From NCBI RefSeq assembly GCF_030409845.1, contig NZ_JAUFQQ010000003.1, positions 1,240,001 through 1,304,000 on the forward strand: a stretch of 64,000 nucleotides of DNA, in the 5' to 3' direction. Under the pieces are notes generated by a model. It worked only from the letters and a program-made list of their open reading frames with translations, made no database searches and was not told the DNA's origin. The stretch is from Flavobacterium branchiarum. GTDB lineage: Bacteria; Bacteroidota; Bacteroidia; Flavobacteriales; Flavobacteriaceae. The translations under genes were made by a program, and so were the position numbers. Of this stretch, positions 1 to 8,261 are shown piece after piece (position 1 is the stretch's first letter; every line of letters begins with the position of its first letter).

Positions 1-203
1 AAATTAAAATTAAAGCAGATTTTGATAAATTATTAAGTGGAAAAGTAAATACGATTACACTTTCAACCGGGACAGGAATGGGCGATAATGCGACTCCAAA
101 TGTTCATACTGCTACTCAAATGGTAAAATTTGTTGACAATTTGGGAGGAAATGGATCTAGTGATATTACTGGAATGTTCTCTATTTCTAGTGTAGAAAAC
201 TAA
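1..203 (+). CDS. C-terminal fragment, probable MbnP-like copper-binding protein
   Basis: Open frame from base 3 to a TAA at 201-203; the first 66 or so visible codons have no start, so the gene begins before the window. The visible end reads IKIKADFDKLLSG, then STGTGMGDNATPNVHTATQM, and ends ISSVEN. The HTATQM-type stretch and the position directly before a di-heme peroxidase resemble the MbnP/MbnH gene pairs found in many Bacteroidota, where MbnH modifies a tryptophan in MbnP to build a copper site. Only the tail is seen, so this identity is inferred mostly from the neighbour. It could be another secreted beta-sandwich protein. Confidence 0.5.
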   Translation, partial: IKIKADFDKLLSGKVNTITLSTGTGMGDNATPNVHTATQMVKFVDNLGGNGSSDITGMFSISSVEN

Positions 204-211
204 ATTCATAT

Positions 212-252
212 AACAGAACCGTTTGATTTTAAAACTTAGACGGTTCTGTTTT
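212..252 (+). terminator. Intrinsic terminator between mbnP-like and mbnH-like genes
   Basis: Perfect 11-bp stem AACAGAACCGT (212-222) / ACGGTTCTGTT (240-250) followed by TTTTAATT. It begins 8 nt after the stop of the upstream gene and ends about 13 nt before the ATG of the next gene. It may therefore act as an attenuator between two functionally paired genes rather than as a full operon end. Confidence 0.75.
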
Positions 253-264
253 AATTCATTTAAA

Positions 265-1281
265 ATGAAAAAAATAGCCAGTTTTATATTGATTTTAATA
301 GTTATAACTTCCTGTAGCAACGATGATGATGCTTTTGTTTCTTTTGATAATCCTGAAGTTTATCTGAACATTCCTGCTGGATTTCCAGAGTTAAATACTT
401 TTGTAAACCAAAACAAACCCACTAAATATGGTGTAGAATTGGGTAAAAAGTTTTTTTCAGAAAAAAGGTTTAGTGCAGACAATACGATCTCTTGTTCTAC
501 TTGTCATGTTCAAGCAAAAGCTTTTACAGATGGTAATCCACAAGCGATTGGTATTAAAGGCAGAGTTGGATTTCGAAATACGCCATCCATTCAAAATTTA
601 GCTTTTTTAAAGTTTTACAATTGGGATGGAAGTAAGCTCCAGTTAGAGAATCAGGCGTTGGTTCCGATTATCACACATGAAGAAATGGATTCTTCAATTT
701 TGGAAGTTATAGATAAAATTAAAGGCGATGCGGATTATATAGATTTATTTAAAAAAGCTTTTGGTGATGAAAAAATTACGCCCGAAAGAATTTATCAAAG
801 TATTGCACAATTTGAATACACGTTAATTTCTGCGAACAGCAAATATGATAAAGTAAAACAGAATAAAGAATCTTTTACAGTAAACGAGTTGAAGGGGTAC
901 CAAACATTTCAGCAAAAGTGCGCCAGTTGCCATAGTACAGAATTGTTTACCGATCAAAGTTTTAGAAATATTGGCTTTCCATTAAATACAAATACCAACG
1001 AAGCTGGTCGTGGACGAGTTACGGGAATTGCAGCTGATTTTATGAGTTTTCGGGTTCCTACTTTAAGAAACATTGAATTTACTGCACCTTATGGAAGTTT
1101 TGGTCAGTTTTCTACTTTAAGAGCTGTTTTAGATTATTTTGATAATGGCGTTTTAGATGCAGAAAATCTCGATCCAATTTTTAAGAATAACGGTAATAGA
1201 ATTCCACTCAATGAAGAAGAAAAGAGTAATCTTATCTCATTTATGAATACGTTAAGTGATGTTCAATTTTTAGGGAATTAG
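265..1281 (+). CDS. MbnH-like di-heme cytochrome c peroxidase lipoprotein
   Basis: 338-aa secreted lipoprotein of the bacterial di-heme cytochrome c peroxidase / MauG / MbnH superfamily. The start is the ATG of MKKIASF, which gives a clean lipobox ending VITSC (Cys17); the frame stays open further upstream but that stretch is not signal-like. Two c-type heme sites are visible: CSTCH (about 77-81) and CASCH (about 219-223). Between and after them come family stretches such as GFRNTPSIQNL and FRVPTLRNIEFTAPY. Members reduce peroxide or oxidise tryptophan on a partner protein in the periplasm. Since the preceding gene looks like MbnP, a role in maturing that copper-binding protein is the favoured inference. 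An ordinary cytochrome c peroxidase remains possible. Confidence 0.85.
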   Translation: MKKIASFILILIVITSCSNDDDAFVSFDNPEVYLNIPAGFPELNTFVNQNKPTKYGVELGKKFFSEKRFSADNTISCSTCHVQAKAFTDGNPQAIGIKGRVGFRNTPSIQNLAFLKFYNWDGSKLQLENQALVPIITHEEMDSSILEVIDKIKGDADYIDLFKKAFGDEKITPERIYQSIAQFEYTLISANSKYDKVKQNKESFTVNELKGYQTFQQKCASCHSTELFTDQSFRNIGFPLNTNTNEAGRGRVTGIAADFMSFRVPTLRNIEFTAPYGSFGQFSTLRAVLDYFDNGVLDAENLDPIFKNNGNRIPLNEEEKSNLISFMNTLSDVQFLGN

Positions 1282-1410
1282 TGGATGCTTTTTTTATTTA
1301 ATTACAACTTGTAACGACTCTTTATCTACTATCTTAAGATTTTGGCGATTACATTTGGAAGTATGCATATATCGTTTATTAACCTGTTTTTACAAAAAAA
1401 GCAGTAATAA

Positions 1411-1442
1411 TTGGTAGTAATAAATTTAGATTTCTATATTTG
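1411..1442 (+). promoter_or_regulatory. Bacteroidota-type promoter of the metal-uptake operon
   Basis: TTGG at 1411-1414 and TATATTTG at 1435-1442 match the -33 TTG and -7 TAnnTTTG elements, with a 20-nt spacer. The predicted start of transcription falls in the palindrome immediately downstream, about 40 nt before the first ATG of the operon. Confidence 0.75.
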
Positions 1443-1454
1443 CAACACTGTTGC
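1442..1454 (+). promoter_or_regulatory. Operator-like palindrome GCAACA-C-TGTTGC
   Basis: Perfect 6-bp inverted repeat with one central base, sharing its first G with the -7 box and covering the expected transcription start. That is where a repressor would block initiation. The palindrome size and the genes controlled (outer-membrane receptor plus ABC transporter) suggest a metal-responsive, Fur/Zur-family type repressor. The regulator and the metal are not shown by the sequence. Confidence 0.5.
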
Positions 1455-1489
1455 GTTTAACTATTGAAAATCGCAATATAAAAACTGGA

Positions 1490-1840
1490 ATGAAAATTAA
1501 AAATATAAAGATCATTTTTTTGATGTCTTTAATGATATTGTCTTCAATGTTATTTCAGACACTCCATTCCTATGAACATTTTTTTAAGCAACTTACAGAA
1601 AAACGTTGCGAGCATCATACAAGTTCAAACCAAAAAGAAATAACACACAGTCATTCAGTTGATACAAAATGTACTATTTGTCAATTTTCAGTTAACACTT
1701 TTATCCTAAGTCCTTTTCAGACTTTATTTTTTCAAAAAACTGAATTTGAGATCTTCATTGTATTCGAATATACCAAATCAGTTTCTACATTCTTTATTGG
1801 CAGTCTTTTTGCCCTCAGAGCGCCTCCCGTTCTAGTTTAA
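1490..1840 (+). CDS. Small secreted His/Cys-rich protein, probable metal binding
   Basis: 116 aa from the ATG of MKIKNIKIIF; an in-frame TTG at 1451 lies inside the operator palindrome and was rejected. A hydrophobic N-terminus (about residues 5-28) looks like a signal peptide or anchor. It is followed by HSYEHFF, CEHH, HSHS and a KCTICQF motif, so several His and Cys residues could bind a metal ion. The C-terminus ends LFALRAPPVLV; an RAPP ending is also seen in the DUF2946-type small proteins that accompany metal-related TonB receptors. It is the first gene of the operon with the ABC transporter and TonB receptor, so a metal-handling or sensing role is inferred, not proven. Confidence 0.6.
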   Translation: MKIKNIKIIFLMSLMILSSMLFQTLHSYEHFFKQLTEKRCEHHTSSNQKEITHSHSVDTKCTICQFSVNTFILSPFQTLFFQKTEFEIFIVFEYTKSVSTFFIGSLFALRAPPVLV

Positions 1841-2073
1841 TTACATTTTTTTATTTTGATTTAAGATAAAACGGTTTGCTATTCTAAAAAATAAGCAGAT
1901 TAATTTCTATTTGATCTTTTGTTTGATTTTACATCTGCAAAAGCTTGAAACGGACTTCTTTATTTTCAATCTCAAAATAATTCGGACCTACTATGTTGCT
2001 AAGCTTCTATTTTATTAAGCCTAGAACCTTAGTAGTTCCTATATACAAACAATTTATCAAAATTAATATTACT

Positions 2074-2769
2074 ATGCTAATAGCTGAAAAACTTACCAAA
2101 AAATATGGTGATCATATTGCTTTAAACGCTTTAAACTTAACTATAAAAGAAGGCGAAATCTTTGCTCTTTTAGGGCAGAACGGTGCTGGAAAAACGACTA
2201 CTATCAATTTGTTTTTAGGTTTTATAGAACCAACAGAGGGAACTTTAAAAATAAATAATATTCCGGTTACACAAAATACTGAAACTACAAAAGGATATGT
2301 TGCTTATATACCAGAAACAGTAATGCTGTACCCCAATCTTACAGGTTTAGAAAATCTTAAATTCTTTTCTTCCCTTGCAGGTTTTAAATATTCACTAGGA
2401 GAATTGACTTATTTTTTGTCAAAGGCAGGGTTGCAAGTTAAAGCTCACGATCAGAATTTAGGTGGCTATTCGAAAGGAATGCGTCAGAAAGTGGGTATTG
2501 CGATTGCGATTGCCAAAAAGGCAAAAGTACTTTTGTTAGACGAACCTACAAGCGGTTTAGATCCAAAAGCATCAAATGAATTTTCGCAGATTTTAAAAGA
2601 ACTTTCGGCAGACGGAACAGCGATTTTAATGGCAACACACGATATTTTTAGAGCGCGTGAAGTCGCCACACATATCGGAATCATGAAGCAAGGAAACTTG
2701 GTTACAGTTATCGAAGCTTCAAAAATTTCTGCAAACGAACTCGAAGATTTGTATTTACAAACTGTTTAA
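2074..2769 (+). CDS. ABC transporter ATP-binding protein (ABC-2 type)
   Basis: 231-aa nucleotide-binding subunit. I chose the ATG of MLIAEKLTKKYGDH at 2074 because it begins exactly at the usual N-terminus of the family; the 27 codons open upstream do not resemble it. Walker A is GQNGAGKTT, the signature region is LGGYSKGMRQK, Walker B is VLLLDEPTSGLD and the switch histidine is in MATHD. It resembles the NosF/CcmA-like branch that partners ABC-2 permeases. The two permeases encoded at 5096 and 6555 are the likely membrane partners, with a TonB-dependent receptor gene in between. The cargo is unknown. Confidence 0.9.
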   Translation: MLIAEKLTKKYGDHIALNALNLTIKEGEIFALLGQNGAGKTTTINLFLGFIEPTEGTLKINNIPVTQNTETTKGYVAYIPETVMLYPNLTGLENLKFFSSLAGFKYSLGELTYFLSKAGLQVKAHDQNLGGYSKGMRQKVGIAIAIAKKAKVLLLDEPTSGLDPKASNEFSQILKELSADGTAILMATHDIFRAREVATHIGIMKQGNLVTVIEASKISANELEDLYLQTV

Positions 2770-2798
2770 AGGGAACTGAAATTTCCATCTACATAAAA

Positions 2799-5096
2799 AT
2801 GAAACATCTATATACGTTACTTTTTTTAGTAAGTAGTTTAGCTGTGTTGCAAGCACAGACAAAAAATAAAAAAGTCCTTGATAGTATTGTTAAAGATTCT
2901 ATCGAAATGGAATCTAAACGTAACGAATTGCAAACTGTTGAAATCGTTGGGCGCTCAACTAAAAAATACCATAGTAACTATTCTTTTTCGGCAACAAAAA
3001 CGGCTTCTTTAAACAAAGATATTCCGCAGTCAATTTCTAGCATAACAAAAGAATTAATTTCAGACAGAGGATCTATTTATCTCGCAGACGCCGTGAAAAT
3101 GGCGAGTGGTGTAATTCCAGCAAGTTACTATAATCAATACACCATTAGAGGAATTAGCCAAAACGAAGAAGGTCAGATTATAAACGGAATGAGAACACGC
3201 CAATATTACTTTTTACAACCACTTACAAGTAATATTGAGCGTATCGAAGTTATAAAAGGCCCCTCAAGTGCCTCCTTTTCATCTGTTGATCCGGGCGGAA
3301 GTATAAACATGGTGACAAAAAAGCCTTTGGCGATCGATCGAAAAGAAGTTAGCCTGAGCGTTGGGAGTTTTAGTACATTACGTGGAACGCTTGATTTTAC
3401 TGGACCATTAAACGAATCAAAAACACTTTTGTACCGTGTAAATGGAGCATATCAGGAAGCAAAATCTTTCCGTGATTTAGTCAACAATAAGTCATTTTTG
3501 ATCTCGCCATCGTTCAGTTATATTCCAAATGAAAAAACGGCAATTAATACCGAATTGATTTTAAGCGACATGAGGGGAGTCCTAGATCGAGGACAACCCA
3601 TTTTTGGTGCTACAGCTGGCGTTACCAATTTAAATAAAACACCAATTAGCTTAAATTTAGGTGCTTCGGGTGATTTTTTTAAGTCTAAAGAAATGATTTT
3701 GATGACGAATTTTGCTCATAAATTCAATTCTAAAATTGGTTTTAATGCTTCGTATATGAAGCAAACATGGACAGAAAATCTTCAAGAACATCGAACTACA
3801 AATGCTTTTGCGGTTGACATGAACAATCAGCCCGTTACAAGTCTAGCGATGATGCAGTTTGTACAGCGTGAGCAATATTGGGATATAGACAATTTGAGCG
3901 CGTATTTTAATTTTGATTTTAAAACAGGGAAACTCTCTCATAAATTATTAGTGGGCTATGATTTAAGTAGCTGGAATAAAAATAAAGGAGGTGGACAAAA
4001 CGCTGCACGGGGATATTTATTAAAAGACGGAACGGTTACCAATTCTTTTGTAGCAGCAAATGCGGCAAATTACCAAACAACAACAGTTGATGGAGTTCTT
4101 TTACCAAAACCAAATGTAAACTTCTTCGATTTGAATAATCCATCCTATGGACTTAGAAGCCCAGAAGATTATATATTGAATGTTAGGACAGCACTCCCGT
4201 CTGCATTGACAACAACCAATGCAATCTATATTCAAGATCAGATTCAGTGGGGAAAAATCAGTTTTTTACTGGGTTTAAGAAACGAATGGTTTGAAGATAT
4301 TACAAATTATGAAACCAATAACGAATTGACAGTAAAAAAGGGAGCTTTATTGCCAAGAATTGGAGTTACATACGCTATAAATCAAGATATAAATGTATAT
4401 ACCACATATCTTGAAGGGTATCAGCCACAATCGAATACGACAACTTTAATGCCTCAAACAGGGAGTCTGCCTGGCGGAAGTGTTTTTAAACCGCTTGAAA
4501 GTGATTTGAAAGAATTTGGTGTGAAAGCTACTTTTTTAAATAAAACAATGAGTTTTAATGCCGCAGTTTATGAAATCAATCAGCGTAATATTTTGATGAA
4601 TGCAAATGATCCTGTAAACCCAGATTTGCTGGTAACGAGAGGTAGTGAAAGAAGCCGTGGTTTTGAGTGTGACTTAGCTGGATATATAACTCCAGACTGG
4701 CAGATAAATGCATCTTACAGTTATATAGATGCAATAATTACCAATGATGCAAATTCGGCTTTAATTGGTGATAGAAAGCAGAATACACCAAAAAACAGTG
4801 CCAATTTATGGACGCGTTACAACTTTGCTTCAGATTCTTATTTGAAAGATCTAGGAATCGGATTCGGAATGCAGTATCAAAGCAACAAAGTACCTTGGTT
4901 TACTCGTGACTTTACACTTCCCGATTTTACCATTTTTGATGCAGCGGTTTATTATAAACCAAGTCATAATATGCAACTTGCTGTAAATGCAGGTAATTTA
5001 TTGAATAAAACGTATTGGTTAGGTGCTCAGAATTATTTGAGATTATTTCCGGGAAGTCCGAGAAATATAAGCCTTACTGTAACTTATAAATTTTAA
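2799..5096 (+). CDS. TonB-dependent siderophore-type outer-membrane receptor
   Basis: 765-aa receptor with the signal peptide MKHLYTLLFLVSSLAVLQAQ. Unlike SusC proteins it lacks the carboxypeptidase-regulatory N-terminal domain. The plug domain (about residues 65-180) shows IPQSISSITKELISDRG, YTIRGISQNEEG and IERIEVIKGPSSASFSS. The rest is a 22-strand-type barrel ending in an aromatic residue (LTVTYKF), as outer-membrane barrels do. The family imports metal-chelator complexes using the proton-motive force through TonB. Its position inside an operon with an ABC ATPase and two permeases suggests a linked export/import system. The stop overlaps the next start by one base (TAATG). Confidence 0.9.
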   Translation: MKHLYTLLFLVSSLAVLQAQTKNKKVLDSIVKDSIEMESKRNELQTVEIVGRSTKKYHSNYSFSATKTASLNKDIPQSISSITKELISDRGSIYLADAVKMASGVIPASYYNQYTIRGISQNEEGQIINGMRTRQYYFLQPLTSNIERIEVIKGPSSASFSSVDPGGSINMVTKKPLAIDRKEVSLSVGSFSTLRGTLDFTGPLNESKTLLYRVNGAYQEAKSFRDLVNNKSFLISPSFSYIPNEKTAINTELILSDMRGVLDRGQPIFGATAGVTNLNKTPISLNLGASGDFFKSKEMILMTNFAHKFNSKIGFNASYMKQTWTENLQEHRTTNAFAVDMNNQPVTSLAMMQFVQREQYWDIDNLSAYFNFDFKTGKLSHKLLVGYDLSSWNKNKGGGQNAARGYLLKDGTVTNSFVAANAANYQTTTVDGVLLPKPNVNFFDLNNPSYGLRSPEDYILNVRTALPSALTTTNAIYIQDQIQWGKISFLLGLRNEWFEDITNYETNNELTVKKGALLPRIGVTYAINQDINVYTTYLEGYQPQSNTTTLMPQTGSLPGGSVFKPLESDLKEFGVKATFLNKTMSFNAAVYEINQRNILMNANDPVNPDLLVTRGSERSRGFECDLAGYITPDWQINASYSYIDAIITNDANSALIGDRKQNTPKNSANLWTRYNFASDSYLKDLGIGFGMQYQSNKVPWFTRDFTLPDFTIFDAAVYYKPSHNMQLAVNAGNLLNKTYWLGAQNYLRLFPGSPRNISLTVTYKF

Positions 5097-6553
5097 TGAG
5101 TATGAAATCATTATATGCCGAAATTTTAATTGCCAAACATTTTAGAAATTCTATTTTTAAAAATAAAGCAATTTTTATTATTACCCTTTTTATAGGAGGG
5201 TTATTATTGTACGCCACATTTTCAGGTTGGAATAATTATTCGAACCAAAATGAAACAAGCGAAAAATACCAGCATCAATCGCGCGAAGACTGGTTGAAAA
5301 ATCCAGATAAAAATCCGCACAGAATGGCACATTACGGAAATTTTGCTTTCCGAAAAAGTACTTCGTTGAGTGTTTTTGAATTTGGGATGGAACCTTTTTT
5401 CGGAAACGCCATTTTTCTTGAAGCGCATAAACAAAATACGGCTAATTTTTCTGAAGCTGGATTCTCTAATAGTATGCTTCGTTTTGGCGAAATCAGTATT
5501 GCGATGATTTTGCAGATTTTATTGCCTTTACTTATATTTTTCTTAGGATTTAATTCGATTGCTTACGAACGAGAAACAGGAACTTTAAAAATTATTTTAA
5601 CTCAGGGAGTTACTTGGAAAGAACTACTGATAGGCAAAATTCTAGGTATTGCAAGTGTTGTCATGCTACTTTTTATTCCAACAATTATTGTGCTAGTCTT
5701 GCTTTGGTTACTACTTCAAAACTTTAGTATTACAGCAGATGAGACTTTTAAAATGCTTTTGTTTATAGGATTTCATTTTATTTATTTAATCTTTTTCTGC
5801 ATCATTGCAGTTTTAATTTCGGCAGTAAGCAAAACATCTAAAAAGGCTTTAATTTCCCTAATCGGAATTTGGCTTCTGTTTACCATTATTCTGCCAAGAA
5901 CCACACAGGCAATTGGAGCTTATATTTTTGAAGCACCATCTAAAATACAATTTAACAGTGATATCGAAAAAGATATTCTTTTAAAAGGCGACAGTCATAA
6001 TCCTAATGATTCGCATTATAAAGGAATTAAAGATTCTTTACTTTTGGCTTATAAAGTCGATTCGGTACAGCAACTTCCTTTTAATTATTCTGGTTTTATT
6101 ATGACCGAAGGTGAAAAAATAAGTTCAAGAATTTACAATGAACACTTGGCAAAACTCCTTAAAGTTTACGAAAAACAAAATAGTTTTTCTAAAGCAGTTT
6201 CTTTTTTGAATCCCTACATCGCAATAAAAAATTTGTCGATGGGATTGTCTAATACAGATTACGATTCATACATCGATTTTCAAAAACAAGCCGAAGCATA
6301 TCGTTATACTATGGCGCAGAAAATGAATGGTTTGCAGGTAAAATATATTAGCAATAAAAAGCCTACTTCAAATGATAAACCGCTTACAATTGGTAAGGAA
6401 CATTGGGCAGATGTGGAAGAATTTCATTATGAGCCAAAAGGAGTCTGGGACGCTATAAAGAGCGAAATTATCTCGATTATTTCTATCATTCTTTGGATTA
6501 CTATTCTGTTTATTTTAATAAGAACCGCCGCTAAAAAACTTAAAGCCATCTAA
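5096..6553 (+). CDS. ABC-2 family permease with large extracytoplasmic domain (DUF3526-like)
   Basis: 485-aa membrane protein. The start overlaps the receptor stop (TAATG), implying translational coupling; an alternative ATG lies two codons later. A first membrane segment near residues 26-44 is followed by a long soluble stretch, then a group of about five segments (about 135-265), another soluble stretch (about 275-455) and a last segment near the C-terminus. Before the second group comes the ABC-2 coupling region FNSIAYERETGTLKIILTQG. This layout matches the DUF3526-type permeases found beside TonB receptors in Bacteroidota. It is likely to work with the ATPase at 2074. The substrate is unknown. 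Confidence 0.75.
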   Translation: MSMKSLYAEILIAKHFRNSIFKNKAIFIITLFIGGLLLYATFSGWNNYSNQNETSEKYQHQSREDWLKNPDKNPHRMAHYGNFAFRKSTSLSVFEFGMEPFFGNAIFLEAHKQNTANFSEAGFSNSMLRFGEISIAMILQILLPLLIFFLGFNSIAYERETGTLKIILTQGVTWKELLIGKILGIASVVMLLFIPTIIVLVLLWLLLQNFSITADETFKMLLFIGFHFIYLIFFCIIAVLISAVSKTSKKALISLIGIWLLFTIILPRTTQAIGAYIFEAPSKIQFNSDIEKDILLKGDSHNPNDSHYKGIKDSLLLAYKVDSVQQLPFNYSGFIMTEGEKISSRIYNEHLAKLLKVYEKQNSFSKAVSFLNPYIAIKNLSMGLSNTDYDSYIDFQKQAEAYRYTMAQKMNGLQVKYISNKKPTSNDKPLTIGKEHWADVEEFHYEPKGVWDAIKSEIISIISIILWITILFILIRTAAKKLKAI

Positions 6554-6554
6554 T

Positions 6555-7895
6555 ATGTTAGTACTAGTATTTAAAAATTTCTTGCGTTCAAAAGGCACCA
6601 AAATTGGATTGCTTTTTTTGCTTTTAATTAGTTTTATCAGCCTTTTAATAGGGCATCAATTTCAGCAAAAACAACAAAATAATATTGCCGAAGCGAAAGT
6701 ATATCAAAAAGCACATATTGACAGAAATGTTGCTTTTCATAAAGACGAAATAGGGCTTTTGCTGTATTATACTAAATTCTCATTAGTTAATAAAATGTCG
6801 CCTGTAAGTAGTTTAGCAATTGGGCAAAGAGATGTAAATCCGTCGATTCAAAGTGTTACGATACGTGGTCTAGAAGCACAGAAATACGATTCGGAACTTA
6901 ATAATCCGAATAATTTACTTTCCGGAAATATCGATTTTAGTTTTGTATTGATTTACCTTTTTCCACTTCTCATTGTTGCTTTTTCATACAATGTAATTTC
7001 CGAAGAAAAAGAAAGCGGCACTTGGAAAATTGTAGCAACTCAGAGTAAAAATACATTTCGATATATTCTTCAGTTATTTTATGTTAGGATTTTAAGTGTT
7101 TTGATTTTGTTTACAATTGTTCTTTTCATTGCAGTTTTGTTTTTGAAAATTCCGATAGACATTTCGTTCCTCATCTTTTTTGGACTTGGCGTTATGTATA
7201 TTTTGTTTTGGTTTTCAGTTTGTTTTTTTATAGTTTCTCTACAAAAAAACTCTAATTTTAATGCGGTTATTTTATTGACTATCTGGTTGTTTTTGATCAT
7301 TATTCTTCCAGCAGGAATTAATGCATATATAGTTAATAAATACAAAGTTCCCGAAGCTTTAGAACTTACACTGACACAACGAAATGCCTACCACGAAAAA
7401 TGGGATATGGATAAGCAGGTGACTCTGGATAAATTTTATGCTCATTATCCGCAATTCAGACATTATGTTCTACCAGATAAAGAATTTAGCTGGCTTTGGT
7501 ATTACGCAATGCAACAAATGGGTGATGATGAATCGGCTGTACAATCAAAAGAACTAGAATCGAAATTGGAACAACGAAATCAAGCTAGTCAGATGATTGC
7601 GATGTTTATACCAACGCTTCACACTCAGATTCAGTTAAATGAAACGGCAAAATCAGATTTAGGTAATCAGCTTTTATTTTTGAAAGAAACCGCAAACTTT
7701 CACGAAAAAATGAGATTGTATTTCTATCCAAAAATATTTGATGGATCACCTGTAGGTAAAGTTAATTGGGATAGTTTTAAGGTTGAAATTTTTAAAGATC
7801 CTACCGAAATTGACATTGTAAAGGCCATTCTTCCATTGGTGATTTTCAATCTCTTGTTGTTTTCTTTTGGATGGGTTAATTTCAAAAAAGAATAA
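6555..7895 (+). CDS. Second ABC-2 family permease (DUF3526-like)
   Basis: 446-aa paralogue-like partner of the preceding permease, starting one base after its stop. It has the same layout: an N-terminal segment (about 15-33), a soluble loop, a membrane block (about 128-260) introduced by YNVISEEKESGTWKIVATQS, a second soluble loop and a C-terminal segment. The two permeases probably form a heterodimer powered by the ATPase at 2074. The gene ends the operon; a 12-bp hairpin lies 34 nt downstream. Confidence 0.75.
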   Translation: MLVLVFKNFLRSKGTKIGLLFLLLISFISLLIGHQFQQKQQNNIAEAKVYQKAHIDRNVAFHKDEIGLLLYYTKFSLVNKMSPVSSLAIGQRDVNPSIQSVTIRGLEAQKYDSELNNPNNLLSGNIDFSFVLIYLFPLLIVAFSYNVISEEKESGTWKIVATQSKNTFRYILQLFYVRILSVLILFTIVLFIAVLFLKIPIDISFLIFFGLGVMYILFWFSVCFFIVSLQKNSNFNAVILLTIWLFLIIILPAGINAYIVNKYKVPEALELTLTQRNAYHEKWDMDKQVTLDKFYAHYPQFRHYVLPDKEFSWLWYYAMQQMGDDESAVQSKELESKLEQRNQASQMIAMFIPTLHTQIQLNETAKSDLGNQLLFLKETANFHEKMRLYFYPKIFDGSPVGKVNWDSFKVEIFKDPTEIDIVKAILPLVIFNLLLFSFGWVNFKKE

Positions 7896-7929
7896 AGAAC
7901 CTAAAATATTATTTTTTCCTAATTACAGT

Positions 7930-7958
7930 TTGTAGACGTACGAGTAGTGCGTCTACAA
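7930..7958 (+). terminator. Hairpin after the metal-uptake operon
   Basis: Stem TTGTAGACGTAC (7930-7941) pairs with GTGCGTCTACAA (7947-7958), 12 bp including one G-U, with the 5-nt loop GAGTA. There is no T-run after it, so it is either a weak terminator or an mRNA 3'-end stabiliser. The rest of 7896-8261 shows no gene; an upstream direct repeat is listed separately. Confidence 0.45.
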
Positions 7959-8158
7959 CAATTAAGAACTAGAAAAAAAACATTGGTTCAATTTTTTTTA
8001 TAATTTTAGAAGGCTTTTGAGGTTCAAATGTGAAATGAAGCTGTTTTAGTATTACCTATGGAATTGTCTATAACAGAAAAGTTTAAGATTTTAAGCTTTT
8101 ATGTAGTTTTAGTTTTTGGCTATTTTTTAGACAGGTTTGGGACTATTATTGAAATCTT

Positions 8159-8188
8159 AAAGTTTCTTTAAAAAGCAAAGTTTCTTTA
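8159..8188 (+). promoter_or_regulatory. Pair of 12-bp direct repeats upstream of the META-domain gene
   Basis: AAAGTTTCTTTA occurs at 8159-8170 and again at 8177-8188, an 18-bp period or just under two helical turns. It ends about 73 nt before the start codon at 8262. Direct repeats with this phasing are typical of response-regulator dimer sites, but the region is AT-rich and chance cannot be excluded. Confidence 0.3.
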
Positions 8189-8261
8189 GAATGGCATAAT
8201 TAATGCAAACGAAATAATAGAGTAATCAAATACTTCGTAGAGTATTATAAAATTTAAAAGA

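Noticed and set aside
1302..1314. Palindrome TTACAACTTGTAA between the peroxidase and the next promoter
   Set aside because: Short AT-rich palindrome about 100 nt upstream of the promoter, with no repeat elsewhere that I noticed; likely chance.
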